A DNA stretch of 64,000 bases from contig SFEG01000007.1 of the NCBI GenBank assembly GCA_004558025.1, positions 1 to 64,000 on the forward strand. The letters run 5' to 3'. The notes beneath the pieces are model-generated. The model had not been told where the DNA came from. It did not search any database and saw only the letters and a program-made list of their open reading frames with translations. The DNA comes from Clostridiales bacterium (GTDB lineage Bacteria; Bacillota; Clostridia; Oscillospirales; Oscillospiraceae). Within the stretch, counting starts at the first letter, position 1. Each line of letters opens with the position of its first letter. Both the position numbers and the translations under genes were made by a program. Of this stretch, positions 23,163-30,997 are shown one piece after another.

Positions 23163-23726
23163 ATGCCTATTACAGCAGGTGATTTCAGAAACGGTGTTAC
23201 CTTTGAGATGGACGGCCAGGTCATGCAGGTCGTCTCCTTCCAGCACGTCAAGCCAGGCAAGGGCGCGGCCTTCGTCCGCACCAAGATGAAGAACGTTATA
23301 ACCGGCGCAGTCACCGAAACTTCCTTTAACCCCACCGCAAAGTTCGAGACCGCTACCGTCGAGCGCAAGACCATGGAATACAGCTACAACGACGGCAGCC
23401 TTTACTACTTCATGGATCCCGAGACCTATGAGCTCGAGCCCGTTGACGAGTCCAACCTCGGCGACAGCTTCAAGTTCGTAAAGGAAAATATGGAGTGCAC
23501 CATATACTCCTACAAGGGCAAGGTCTTCAACGTCGAGCCGCCCTTCTTCGTCGACCTCGTCGTTACCGACACCGACCCCGGCTTCGCAGGCAACACCGCG
23601 ACCAACGCGACCAAGCCCGCAACTCTCGAGACCGGCGCAGAGGTCAAGGTTCCCCTCTTTATCGAGCCCGGTGAGAAAATCCAGATCGACACCCGCACCG
23701 GCGAGTACCTCAGCCGCTCCAAGTAA
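23163..23726 (+). CDS. efp: Translation elongation factor P
   Basis: A 187-residue EF-P, which relieves ribosome stalling at polyproline. The three-beta-barrel protein begins ITAGDFRNGVTFEMDGQVMQVVSFQHVKPGKGAAFVRTKMKN. The tip lysine lies in the loop PGKGAAF, as in Bacillus EF-P where lysine 32 carries 5-aminopentanol. AGGAGG is 7 bases before the ATG. The TAA stop is followed at once by a repeat edge. An SDR reductase at 57970 in this window could be the maturase, see there. Confidence 0.98.
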   Translation: MPITAGDFRNGVTFEMDGQVMQVVSFQHVKPGKGAAFVRTKMKNVITGAVTETSFNPTAKFETATVERKTMEYSYNDGSLYYFMDPETYELEPVDESNLGDSFKFVKENMECTIYSYKGKVFNVEPPFFVDLVVTDTDPGFAGNTATNATKPATLETGAEVKVPLFIEPGEKIQIDTRTGEYLSRSK

Positions 23727-23858
23727 TTTTAGAGGCGCATTGACGCTGTACCTATACGGTGATTGCCGGTGCCCGGTGTCGTGATTGCCGACTAAACCGG
23801 TAAACTGCCGCATACCGGCAGCGCACAGCAAGTTTTGCGGCGCATCTACATTGGCGCC
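23727..23858. repeat. MITE-like dispersed repeat, copy 9 (left arm)
   Basis: TTTTAGAGGCGC starts directly after the efp TAA. The arm reads CCCGGTGTCGTGATTGCCGAC then TAAACCGGTAAACTGCCG. Its right half is replaced by the second repeat type at 23853. Confidence 0.8.
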
Positions 23859-23908
23859 TCTGCGTAAGGGGAGCTGTCAGCGAAGCTGACTGAGGGGTCG
23901 CTTTTTCG
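23853..23908. repeat. CCTCTGCGTAAGG..CTGAGGGGTCGC hairpin repeat, copy 1
   Basis: CCTCTGCGTAAGGGGAGCTG, then the hairpin TCAGCGAAGCTGA, then CTGAGGGGTCGC. A second copy lies at 24568-24619, also inside a MITE-like element, and a truncated inverted one at about 258-285. This type of small repeat is common in gut Clostridia genomes. Confidence 0.7.
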
Positions 23909-23947
23909 CGCACAGCTATGAATTCGCGCAACCAAAGGAGTTATTTA

Positions 23948-24406
23948 ATGACAGTTAGTGAAAAAGTAGCATATCTGAAGGGTCTTGCCGACGGACTCGG
24001 CATAAAGGACAGCACAAACGAGGGAAAGCTCATGCTCGCCGTCATCGACGTGCTTGAGTCCATGGCCGACGATCTTGAAGCCGTCGACGCTCACGCAAAG
24101 GACCTTTCCGACAGCATCAGCGACATCAACGAGGACATGGAATACCTCGAGGATCTCTGCATCGGCGATATTGACGACGATGACGAGGGCTACGATGAAG
24201 TCGATGTTGAGGATGATGCCGACGTGCCTTGCACCGGCTGCTGCGGCAGCTGCGGCGACGAGCAGGAGTATGAAGTCACCTGCCCCAAGTGCGGCGAGAC
24301 CATCACCGTTTTCGAGGAGGATCTCGACTTCGGCTCGATCCGCTGCCCCAAGTGCGACGCGGAGCTTGAGTTCGACATGAGCTCCGACGACGGCGAGGAT
24401 AAGTGA
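23948..24406 (+). CDS. CD1247-type protein with acidic linker and zinc ribbon
   Basis: A 152-residue protein. The N-terminal helical region (TVSEKVAYLKGLADGLGI..NEGKLMLAVIDVLESMADDLEAVDAHAKDL) matches the CD1247 N-terminal domain of Clostridia. A very acidic linker follows (IGDIDDDDEGYDEVDVEDDAD), then a C-terminal zinc ribbon with CPKCGETI and CPKCDAEL. Function is unknown. AAAGGAG precedes the ATG at 23948. It is followed by a strong terminator, so it is likely monocistronic. Confidence 0.9.
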   Translation: MTVSEKVAYLKGLADGLGIKDSTNEGKLMLAVIDVLESMADDLEAVDAHAKDLSDSISDINEDMEYLEDLCIGDIDDDDEGYDEVDVEDDADVPCTGCCGSCGDEQEYEVTCPKCGETITVFEEDLDFGSIRCPKCDAELEFDMSSDDGEDK

Positions 24407-24410
24407 ATAA

Positions 24411-24446
24411 AACGCAAAAAAAGGACGGTCGACGGCCGTCCTTTTT
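24411..24446 (+). terminator. Terminator of the CD1247-type gene
   Basis: The stem AAGGACGGTC/GGCCGTCCTT is followed by TTTT. The repeat edge TTTTTAGTGGCGC begins in the T-tract. Confidence 0.85.
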
Positions 24447-24567
24447 AGTGGCGCATTGACGCACCTACGGATACGCATATTGCAGTAGCCCGGTGTCGAA
24501 AGTGCGGAGAAAACCGAAAAACTGCCGCATCCCGATAATGCGCTGTAAATTTTGCTCCATTCCCATT
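24442..24567. repeat. MITE-like dispersed repeat, copy 10 (left arm)
   Basis: TTTTTAGTGGCGCATTGACGC, then AGCCCGGTGTCGAAAGTGCG and AAAACCGAAAAACTGCCGC. The right half is replaced by the hairpin repeat at 24568, exactly as in copy 9. Confidence 0.8.
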
Positions 24568-24619
24568 GGCTCCCTCTGCGTAAGGGGAGCTGTCGACGAA
24601 GTCGACTGAGGGGTCGCTG
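24568..24619. repeat. CCTCTGCGTAAGG..CTGAGGGGTCGC hairpin repeat, copy 2
   Basis: CCTCTGCGTAAGGGGAGCTG, hairpin TCGACGAAGTCGA, then CTGAGGGGTCGC. The hairpin arms differ from copy 1 (GTCAGC/GCTGAC) by paired changes that keep the stem. Confidence 0.7.
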
Positions 24620-24693
24620 TGCGAGGTGTTGTTCTGATTCAGTGTAGCAGCCGACGGATGATGTGTAATTCAATTCGCGCGGCTATCCGCTAT

Positions 24694-24885
24694 CTACTCA
24701 TCAACACGGCTTATCTCGCGTATATTCCTTTCAAACTTGCTGCGCGGTCCCATGACCTCGTGGCCGCAGCCGAGGCAGCGGAGCTTGAAGTCCGCGCCGA
24801 TACGCAGCACCTGCCAGCGCTTCTCGCCGCAGGGGTGCGCTTTTTTCATGGTCAGCACATCGCCGACGCGTATGTCCATTGGCAT
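24694..24885 (-). CDS. DUF951 family protein
   Basis: A 63-residue protein matching DUF951: MPMDIRVGDVLTMKKAHPCGEKRWQVLRIGADFKLRCLGCGHEVMGPRSKFERNI. The conserved GDxxxMKKxHPCG and CxxCGxxxMxPRxxFE signatures are clear, and the CxxC may bind metal. Function is unknown; it is often near replication and recombination genes. ATG at 24885 with GAGG 8 bases upstream is chosen over the GTG at 24894. It is 10 bases after the rarA stop, so in one operon with it. Confidence 0.92.
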   Translation of the reverse strand: MPMDIRVGDVLTMKKAHPCGEKRWQVLRIGADFKLRCLGCGHEVMGPRSKFERNIREISRVDE

Positions 24886-24895
24886 GGTCTGCACC

Positions 24896-26155
24896 TCACT
24901 TTTTTATCTCGTCCCAGTATTTTTTGGCGGTTTGCTCGAGCTTGTTGTCGCCGTATTCGTAGTATCGCGCGCCCTTGAGCGCGTCGGGCAGGTACTGCTG
25001 GCGCACCCAGTGATTGGGGTAGCTGTGCGGGTATTTATAGCCCTGCTCGCGCTCGAAGCCCGTGCCGTCGGCGTGGACGTTCTGCAGCTCGCGCGGCGGC
25101 GGACCGCTCTTCCCGGCGCGAACGTCGGCCACAGCGGCATCGATGGCCATGACGCCGCTGTTTGATTTCGGCGCGGTGGCAAGGAAAATGACCGCCTCGG
25201 CCAGCGGCAGCCGCGCCTCCGGCAGACCGAGCTGAAGCGCGGAGTCGACACAGGCCTTGACGATGGGCACGGCCTGCGGATAGGCAAGGCCTATATCCTC
25301 GCTTGCCGAGCACAGTATCCTGCGGCACGCGCCGATAAGGTCTCCTGCCTCCAGAAGCCGCGCGAGATAGTGCAGCGCAGCGTCGGGATCCGAGCCGCGC
25401 AGCGACTTCATAAGCGCCGACAGTGCGTCGTAGTGCTCATCTCCGTCGCGGTCATAGCGCATCGAGCTTTTCTGGGTGACGGTCTTCGTATCGTCAAGGC
25501 TTATGTGCACCGTATCGCCGTCAACTTCGCCGGCCGTGAACAGCAGCTCCACGGCGTTTAACGCCTTGCGCACGTCGCCGCCGCAGGCCTGACTTATCCG
25601 CTGCACGACGCCCGGTTCGAGCTCCGGCGTTTTGCCCTCGCGCTCGGCGAGAATATTGAACGCGCGCACAACGGCGGGCTCCGCCTCCTTCGGGGTCACG
25701 GGCTTGAACTCGAACACCGTCGAGCGGCTCAAAATTGCGCCGAACACGCAGAAATACGGGTTTTCCGTCGTTGACGCGATGAGCGTGATGCGCCCGTCCT
25801 CGATAAACTCCAGCAGCGATTGCTGCTGCTTTTTGTTGAAGTACTGTATCTCGTCGAGATACAGCAGCACGCCGCCGGGAGTCAGCAGCGTATCGAGCTC
25901 GGCGATGATCTCTTTAATATCGGCAAGCCCGGCGGTCGTCGCATTTAGCTTGCGCAGGGTGCGGTTGGTCTTTTCCGCGATTATGCGCGCGACGGTGGTC
26001 TTTCCCGTGCCCGACGGGCCATAGAATATCATGTTGGGTATGCTGCCGCTTTCGACTATGCGCCGCAGCAGGCCGCGCTGCCCGAGTATATGCTTCTGGC
26101 CGACAACGTCGTCGAGGCTGTGCGGCCTTATTTCGTCTGCAAGAGGCTTGTACAT
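24896..26155 (-). CDS. rarA: Replication-associated recombination protein A (RarA/MgsA), AAA+ ATPase
   Basis: A 419-residue AAA+ ATPase acting at stalled replication forks. Clamp-loader-like features are seen: PHSLDDVVGQKHILGQRGLLRRIVESG, Walker A GPSGTGKTT near residue 48, Walker B LLYLDEIQYFNKKQQQ, sensor 1 LIASTTENPYF and the C-terminal tetramerisation region with SDPDAALHYLARLLEAGD, CSASEDIGLA and YKYPHSYPNHWVRQQYLP. ATG at 26155 has GGAGG 8 bases upstream; the longer reading has no ribosome site. It is divergent from nth across 91 bases. Confidence 0.95.
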   Translation of the reverse strand: MYKPLADEIRPHSLDDVVGQKHILGQRGLLRRIVESGSIPNMIFYGPSGTGKTTVARIIAEKTNRTLRKLNATTAGLADIKEIIAELDTLLTPGGVLLYLDEIQYFNKKQQQSLLEFIEDGRITLIASTTENPYFCVFGAILSRSTVFEFKPVTPKEAEPAVVRAFNILAEREGKTPELEPGVVQRISQACGGDVRKALNAVELLFTAGEVDGDTVHISLDDTKTVTQKSSMRYDRDGDEHYDALSALMKSLRGSDPDAALHYLARLLEAGDLIGACRRILCSASEDIGLAYPQAVPIVKACVDSALQLGLPEARLPLAEAVIFLATAPKSNSGVMAIDAAVADVRAGKSGPPPRELQNVHADGTGFEREQGYKYPHSYPNHWVRQQYLPDALKGARYYEYGDNKLEQTAKKYWDEIKK

Positions 26156-26246
26156 TTGCGTTCCTCCGGAAAATGTCGAGATCGGCCGCATTTTAAGTGG
26201 CGCAGCGGCCGAGGCTGTGTTAAAATACCGTGAAGAGGTGATATTT

Positions 26247-26888
26247 ATGCGCACAAAGCAGCAGGTTCTGGAGATAGTCCGGCTTTTGGAGGAGGCTTAT
26301 CCCCTGGCCGATTGTACGCTTGATTATAAAAAGGATTATGAACTTCTGTTTTCGGTGCGCCTTGCCGCACAGTGCACGGATGCACGCGTAAACGAGATAA
26401 CGCCCGCGCTGTTTGAGCGCTTTCCGACGCTCGAGAGCTTTGCCGAGGCCGATGTCGAAGAGGTGGAGCGGTATGTCCACTCCTGCGGCTTTTACAGAGC
26501 AAAGGCACGCGACATCGTGGGCGCTGCGCAGATGATAATGCGCGATTTCGGAGGCAAGGTGCCGGGGAATATGGACGATCTGTTAAAGCTGCCCGGCGTC
26601 GGGCGCAAGACCGCGAACCTAATTCTCGGCGATATCTTCAATGTTCCCGGCTCGACGGTCGTGGATACGCACTGCATCCGCATATCGAACCGCCTCGGGC
26701 TCGTCGACAATCTCAAGGAGCCCGCGAAGATCGAGCAGGAGCTGCGCAGGCAGCTTCCGCCGGAGAAGAGCTCCGACTTCTGCCATCGCATCGTGCTGCA
26801 CGGCCGCGCCGTCTGCACGGCGCGCAAGCCCGCCTGTGAGGACTGCACATTGCGCCGCGTCTGCCAATTCGCCGAGCAGAAAGACTGA
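26247..26888 (+). CDS. nth: Endonuclease III (DNA-(apurinic or apyrimidinic site) lyase)
   Basis: A 213-residue base-excision repair enzyme removing oxidised pyrimidines. The helix-hairpin-helix LPGVGRKTANLILG, the catalytic aspartate in VVDTHCIRISNRL, and the C-terminal iron-sulfur loop with four cysteines (CTARKPACEDCTLRRVC) are complete. The catalytic lysine falls in the LAAQCTDARVNEI to YRAKA region as usual. ATG at 26247 is preceded by GAGGTGA. It is a single gene, and a MITE-like repeat follows 35 bases downstream. Confidence 0.96.
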   Translation: MRTKQQVLEIVRLLEEAYPLADCTLDYKKDYELLFSVRLAAQCTDARVNEITPALFERFPTLESFAEADVEEVERYVHSCGFYRAKARDIVGAAQMIMRDFGGKVPGNMDDLLKLPGVGRKTANLILGDIFNVPGSTVVDTHCIRISNRLGLVDNLKEPAKIEQELRRQLPPEKSSDFCHRIVLHGRAVCTARKPACEDCTLRRVCQFAEQKD

Positions 26889-26923
26889 AATAATTATAGC
26901 CTAAGCGGCTTGCGTTTTCAATC

Positions 26924-27144
26924 TTTTTAGAGGCTTTTCAGAGGCGCTTTGGGGCTATACGCACTTTGCGCTTGCCCGGCGTCGGATCAATGGTGAAAAC
27001 CGGTTTTGCATCGCACTGCGGCACTGCGCCGCCGCATTGTAGGGAATGGGCTTGCCCGTTCCGCTTGTGAGGTTTTTTTCGCATTTTCCGGTCGGGATAC
27101 CGAAAAAAATGTATAAGAAAGGCGTTGATGCGCTATTAAAAAAA
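26924..27144. repeat. MITE-like dispersed repeat, copy 11
   Basis: The left edge is TTTTTAGAGGC with a nested second edge TTTTCAGAGGCGC. Central GGAATGGGC..GCCCGTTCC (27043-27062) has one unpaired change. The right edge GCGCTATTAAAAAAA overlaps the presumed start region of the permease gene. Confidence 0.75.
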
Positions 27145-27158
27145 TAGGGTGTCTAAAT

Positions 27159-28196
27159 TTGGGGCTGGCGTTTGCCGGCTGCTTTTTGGGAGCGGGCTAC
27201 GTCTCCGGGCAGGAGCTGTGGCAGTTTTTCGGCTCGTTCGGCATAAAGGGCACGGCGGGACTGCTGCTGGCGGTCGGCCTGCTGTTTTTGACGGGCGTTG
27301 TGATGATCCTGCTCGGCCGCATCACGGGTCTTAAGGAGATCGACAAGCTAGTCGTGAGCCGCGACGTGCCGATCCTGAGATACGCGGTTACGATACTCGA
27401 GCTGCTGTTTCTGTTCGGTGTGGGCACGATCATGTCCGCGGGCATCGGCGCGCTTTTGAATCAGCTGCTCGGCTTTGCGCCGTTTGTCGGCTCGGCGGTG
27501 TTCATCGCGCTCGTGGCGCTGGTGTCGCTGGCGGGATTTTCGGGTATGGTCTCGGCCTTCTCGGCGACGGTTCCGATCCTGTCGGTCGTAACGCTCGTGT
27601 TCGGCATCATGAGCGTGTGTGAAAACGGCGTCGTTTTGCCGGAGACCGCCGGCGGCAGCAATCCGCTCATGAGCTCGTGGGTCATAGCGGCGGTGAGCTT
27701 TGCCTGCTATAACGTCTTCGGCAGCATCGCCATGATAGCGCCGCTCGGCCCGTACATAAAAAGCAGAAAAGCTGCCGTCGGCGGCATCGCTGTCGGCGCG
27801 TGCGTGCTGCTGCTGATAGCGGGGAGCGTCCTCGTGTCCGTATCGGCCGCGCCGGAAACGGCCTCGGCGGAGCTTCCGATGCTCGCGCTGGCGCAGGGCC
27901 GCGGCGCAGTCTGGGGCTATGTCTACGGCGTGCTGCTCCTGCTTGCGATGTTCGGAACGGCGCTGTCGAGCCTTGTTGCGTTCGTGAGCATGCTCGCCGC
28001 CAAGTCCGAGCGCATATCGCGGCGCAAAAAGCCGTTCACCGCGCTGTGCGCCCTGTGCATGTTCCTCGGCAGTCTCTTCGGCTTCGGCGACCTCATCGGC
28101 GTCGTGTACCCCATATTCGGATATTGCAGCAGCGTCTTCATCGTGCTCATGGCCGCACACTATTTTAAAGCTTCCAAAACCGCCGAGAGCAGATAA
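27159..28196 (+). CDS. YkvI-like membrane permease (LeuT-fold family), start region disturbed
   Basis: About 345 residues with roughly ten hydrophobic segments. GAGYVSGQELWQFFGSFG near the N-terminus is the conserved first-helix motif of the YkvI family (transporter fold, substrate unknown). The annotated start is a TTG at 27159 with no ribosome site. In frame upstream, codons ATT AAA AAA ATA GGG from 27135 would give the usual Lys-Lys leader, but with ATT where ATG is expected. ATT falls in the edge of the repeat. The repeat may have destroyed the normal start, so expression is doubtful. Confidence 0.75.
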   Translation: MGLAFAGCFLGAGYVSGQELWQFFGSFGIKGTAGLLLAVGLLFLTGVVMILLGRITGLKEIDKLVVSRDVPILRYAVTILELLFLFGVGTIMSAGIGALLNQLLGFAPFVGSAVFIALVALVSLAGFSGMVSAFSATVPILSVVTLVFGIMSVCENGVVLPETAGGSNPLMSSWVIAAVSFACYNVFGSIAMIAPLGPYIKSRKAAVGGIAVGACVLLLIAGSVLVSVSAAPETASAELPMLALAQGRGAVWGYVYGVLLLLAMFGTALSSLVAFVSMLAAKSERISRRKKPFTALCALCMFLGSLFGFGDLIGVVYPIFGYCSSVFIVLMAAHYFKASKTAESR

Positions 28197-28233
28197 GCTC
28201 ACTTTCTCCCCGGCAAACAGAAGAGGTATTGCA

Positions 28234-28356
28234 ATGGACTACATCGACAGACTGAGGGCGCTTCGGGAGGATAATGACCTTACGCAGACTGAGGTCGCGG
28301 ATTATCTGGGCACATCACAGACAATGATGCCCGCTATGAGCGCAGGGCGAGCTTGA
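28234..28356 (+). pseudogene. XRE-family helix-turn-helix fragment, frameshifted
   Basis: An ORF of 40 codons begins MDYIDRLRALREDNDLTQTE and reads VADYLGTSQTM, a standard XRE helix-turn-helix start with AGAGG upstream. After the TSQTM the expected YARYER continues only in another frame (GCCCGCTATGAGCGCAGG) and then stops. It is truncated to about 40 residues, lacking the last recognition-domain helices, so it is a broken regulator. Confidence 0.7.
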
Positions 28357-28377
28357 AAACAAAATGATATTTTATAG

Positions 28378-28444
28378 TTTCTAAAGTTATTGCAAATAAA
28401 TAAACCAAATTTCTAATGTTATTTTAATCTTTTTCCTTTATAGT
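28378..28444 (+). promoter_or_regulatory. Tandem direct repeats and -10 box upstream of the peptide gene
   Basis: TTTCTAAAGTTATT (28378-28391) and TTTCTAATGTTATT (28410-28423) are 32 bases apart. A TATAGT (28439-28444) follows at the distance that puts a poor -35 (ATGTTA) inside the second box. This is the layout of a promoter needing an activator that binds direct repeats. The activator is unknown. Confidence 0.6.
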
Positions 28445-28491
28445 GATTATCGGAGTTGGGAGACTCAAAACTGCAAAGGAGGAAGAAAAGC

Positions 28492-28602
28492 ATGCTGTGG
28501 GATATGATACTTCACATTCTTGAGAAGGCTGAGGCTGACGAAGCCGCAAAAATCGCCATTGAGGCTATCAAGGAATTCTTCAATGGCCTGAAGAACGCCT
28601 AA
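28492..28602 (+). CDS. Stand-alone 36-residue amphipathic peptide
   Basis: ATG CTG TGG GAT ATG ATA CTT opens a 36-codon frame, MLWDMILHILEKAEADEAAK and on to FNGLKNA. It has an excellent AGGAGG 8 bases upstream, its own promoter-like region and a perfect bidirectional terminator right after. The sequence is helical and amphipathic (L, I, F, A against E, K, D), without a signal peptide or Gly-Gly leader. It could be a secreted toxin-like or signalling peptide, or a small regulator. I recognise no family. Its complete transcription unit is the main argument that it is real. Confidence 0.65.
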   Translation: MLWDMILHILEKAEADEAAKIAIEAIKEFFNGLKNA

Positions 28603-28621
28603 AGAAGTAATTCAAAAGCTG

Positions 28622-28657
28622 AAAAACCCGTGCAGTCATTTGACTGCACGGGTTTTT
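28622..28657. terminator. Bidirectional terminator between the peptide gene and the SLH gene
   Basis: A perfect stem AAAAACCCGTGCAGTCA / TGACTGCACGGGTTTTT with a two-base loop. It serves the plus-strand peptide gene and the minus-strand SLH gene. Confidence 0.92.
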
Positions 28658-28665
28658 GCTGATTA

Positions 28666-30837
28666 TCAGGTTGTAAGTTCCGGAATGTCGGGGACATCGG
28701 GAAGCGTGGGCGAGGGGGTGGGCTCTGTTTCATTCGGGATGATATCATAGGTCGGGATGACCTCAACGCTTATGCGGCCGTCTGCTACGTCGAAGCTTTG
28801 CAGAACATCGGCGCCCGCGATAACGAAGGTGAAGGTCTCGATGTCATTGGTCTTCATCTCGATGCCGACCATGCGGTTGAGATCGCTCGCTACGAGTTTG
28901 CCGTCGAGATAGACCTTGACAATGTACGAGCGAAGCTTGATGCCGGTGTCGAGCAGGTTTGTGTATTTGGTCTGCACGATGAAGTCGCTGCCGCGCGAGA
29001 AGGCCTTGGTGACGGTGATGGGAATATTGGTCACTGTGCTGACGCTCTCGGTCGTCGAGTAGTATCCCTTGCCGTTTTCGGGCACGAAGCGTGCGCCGGT
29101 GTAATAAACGCTCTGACCGAGCCAGTCGCCGTACAGCGAGCGTGCGGCAAGGCTCTTTGCACTGTAAACCTTCAGTTCGTTTGCGTTGCTGGTTGTGAGG
29201 GTGTTCGGGATGAGCACGAGCTTGTCGGCAGTGAAATTCATGCTGTCATAAACGCCGCCGCATATGAGCGCATGGCGCGTGCTGCCGGTGTTGTCCATGC
29301 TGTAGACATGGCGGTTGAACGAAGACAGGCAGTAGAACTTATCGCCATATTTATATATCGAGCGGTTGCGGACATTTGTGGTCTTCGGGAACTCGCCCAC
29401 GGTCGTGACGGTGCCGGGCGCCTGAAGCGAGACGGCGTACAGGTTCAGGTCATAGTTTCCGTCGGTGTCATACGCCAGGAAGTACATGACGTGGCCATCG
29501 AAGAAGCTGGTGTTTATTTTATAGTCGCAGACCTTTTCGATGCCGCCCTTTGCGATATCATACGCATAGAGCTTGTCGATATCGACCGAGGTGTCGTTGC
29601 CCTGCGGATCCTTTACGATGACGGGCTCGGACATCTTGAAATATATCTTGCCGTTCCAGCCGTAGGGCACGAAGTTGGGCACCTGCGAGTATTTGAGCTC
29701 GGAGCTTATCGCGTTGAACGCGCCGTTTGCTATCTGGCCGAAGACGTAGGTGTAGCCCTCGGGCTTGTCGGCGTATTTTGTGAACGCCAAAGCGTAAAGC
29801 TTGCCGTCATAGAAGCAGTAAGATTCGATGATATAGCCGTCGTACACCGTGACTGTCATGCCGGTCGCGGGATCGTAGCACAAAAGCGAGCCCTTTTCGC
29901 TTCCTGTCGTGCTGCGGCAGAAGTAGACCTTGCCGTCATAGACACTTATGTTGTTGAGATACTGGCCGCCGCCGGCGGTGTACAGCTCTGTGCTCGCGTC
30001 ATTGGATGTTACCGAATACAGGCTGTAGGTCACGGTGTCCACGGTCAGGTAGCTTTTATAAAGGCAGTAGCTTGTTTTGCCGATCTGCACGGCAACGCTG
30101 TCGTTTTCGAGGTTTGCCTCATAATCGGCCATGTCGGCGTTGACCATGGAGTCATGGCCCTGACGCAGGGCGGGCTCGACGATGCGCGCCACAACGGTGG
30201 CTATCTGAGCGCGGCTTGCCGTGCTCGTGCCGCAGAAGCGCTTTGCAGCGTCCACGCCGTTCATTATGCCGGCAGAGTACAGAAGCTGCACCGAGGCCTT
30301 ATAGTAGGCGGGGATGCTGCTCAGGTCGCCGATGGCGTAGTCGCTGATCTTCGGCATATCCTGCTCGCTTATGGTTTTCGAGAACATATACGCAAGGTCG
30401 TAGCGATTTATGCTCTTGCCGAGATCGTTAAAGGCCGGAGTTGTCGACGGCAGAAGCTTGCGCGCCTGGCAGTATCTATAATACGTTGCGTACCAGGTCT
30501 CGTTGGGCTTTGGATCGGCTATGAGGTTATCGTTATACGCGGCGTGGATACGCGCGGCGATGGTTATCGCCTCGGCCCAGCTGACGTTGTTGTTGGGGCA
30601 GAAGGTCTTGTTTCCGCATCCGACCATGATGCCCTTGTTGTATGTGGTCCTGACGCCGGTGTAGTACCAGTTAAGCGAGCTTACGTCGGTGAAGGTGCTG
30701 CTGTTCATTTGTCCGACGTTGTCGAAAACAGCGAGCCTCTCGCCGGGGATCGTGTCTGCCAGCGCGCCGACGGACGTGATGGCAAAAAGGCTGCTTATAA
30801 CGAGCACAAGCGCCAGCGCTCTGCGATATTTTTTCAT
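28666..30837 (-). CDS. S-layer homology domain surface protein with DUF5050-like propeller
   Basis: A 723-residue exported protein. A signal peptide (MKKYRRALALVLVISSLFAI..GALA) is followed by three SLH-type repeats at about 45-235 (DVSSLNWYYTGVRTTYNKGI.., then ..YRYCQARKLL.., then ..YKASVQLLYSAGIMNG..) that would bind pyruvylated wall polymer. Next comes a long repeat-rich region (about 255-590) of short units with YDGKVYFCRS or NGKIYFK patterns, like a DUF5050 beta-propeller. A C-terminal beta domain ends in a Pro/Thr tail. GGAGG is 8 bases before the ATG. It is monocistronic. Confidence 0.85.
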   Translation of the reverse strand: MKKYRRALALVLVISSLFAITSVGALADTIPGERLAVFDNVGQMNSSTFTDVSSLNWYYTGVRTTYNKGIMVGCGNKTFCPNNNVSWAEAITIAARIHAAYNDNLIADPKPNETWYATYYRYCQARKLLPSTTPAFNDLGKSINRYDLAYMFSKTISEQDMPKISDYAIGDLSSIPAYYKASVQLLYSAGIMNGVDAAKRFCGTSTASRAQIATVVARIVEPALRQGHDSMVNADMADYEANLENDSVAVQIGKTSYCLYKSYLTVDTVTYSLYSVTSNDASTELYTAGGGQYLNNISVYDGKVYFCRSTTGSEKGSLLCYDPATGMTVTVYDGYIIESYCFYDGKLYALAFTKYADKPEGYTYVFGQIANGAFNAISSELKYSQVPNFVPYGWNGKIYFKMSEPVIVKDPQGNDTSVDIDKLYAYDIAKGGIEKVCDYKINTSFFDGHVMYFLAYDTDGNYDLNLYAVSLQAPGTVTTVGEFPKTTNVRNRSIYKYGDKFYCLSSFNRHVYSMDNTGSTRHALICGGVYDSMNFTADKLVLIPNTLTTSNANELKVYSAKSLAARSLYGDWLGQSVYYTGARFVPENGKGYYSTTESVSTVTNIPITVTKAFSRGSDFIVQTKYTNLLDTGIKLRSYIVKVYLDGKLVASDLNRMVGIEMKTNDIETFTFVIAGADVLQSFDVADGRISVEVIPTYDIIPNETEPTPSPTLPDVPDIPELTT

Positions 30838-30997
30838 ATGGTCAAACCTCCGGGGAAACTTGGTTACAATTCGGTGTCAACCATTATATCAGGTTACATA
30901 ATCTTTTGCAATAGAAATTTAACAATAATATTGTATAGCTAAAAGGCCGCGGAGATGGTAGAATACAGACAAATAAACATTCAAGGAGCGTGGAACC

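Noticed and set aside
28798..30942. 714-codon open frame on the plus strand
   Set aside because: It is antisense to the SLH protein, has no ribosome site and no domain. High GC at third codon positions keeps the opposite strand free of stops.
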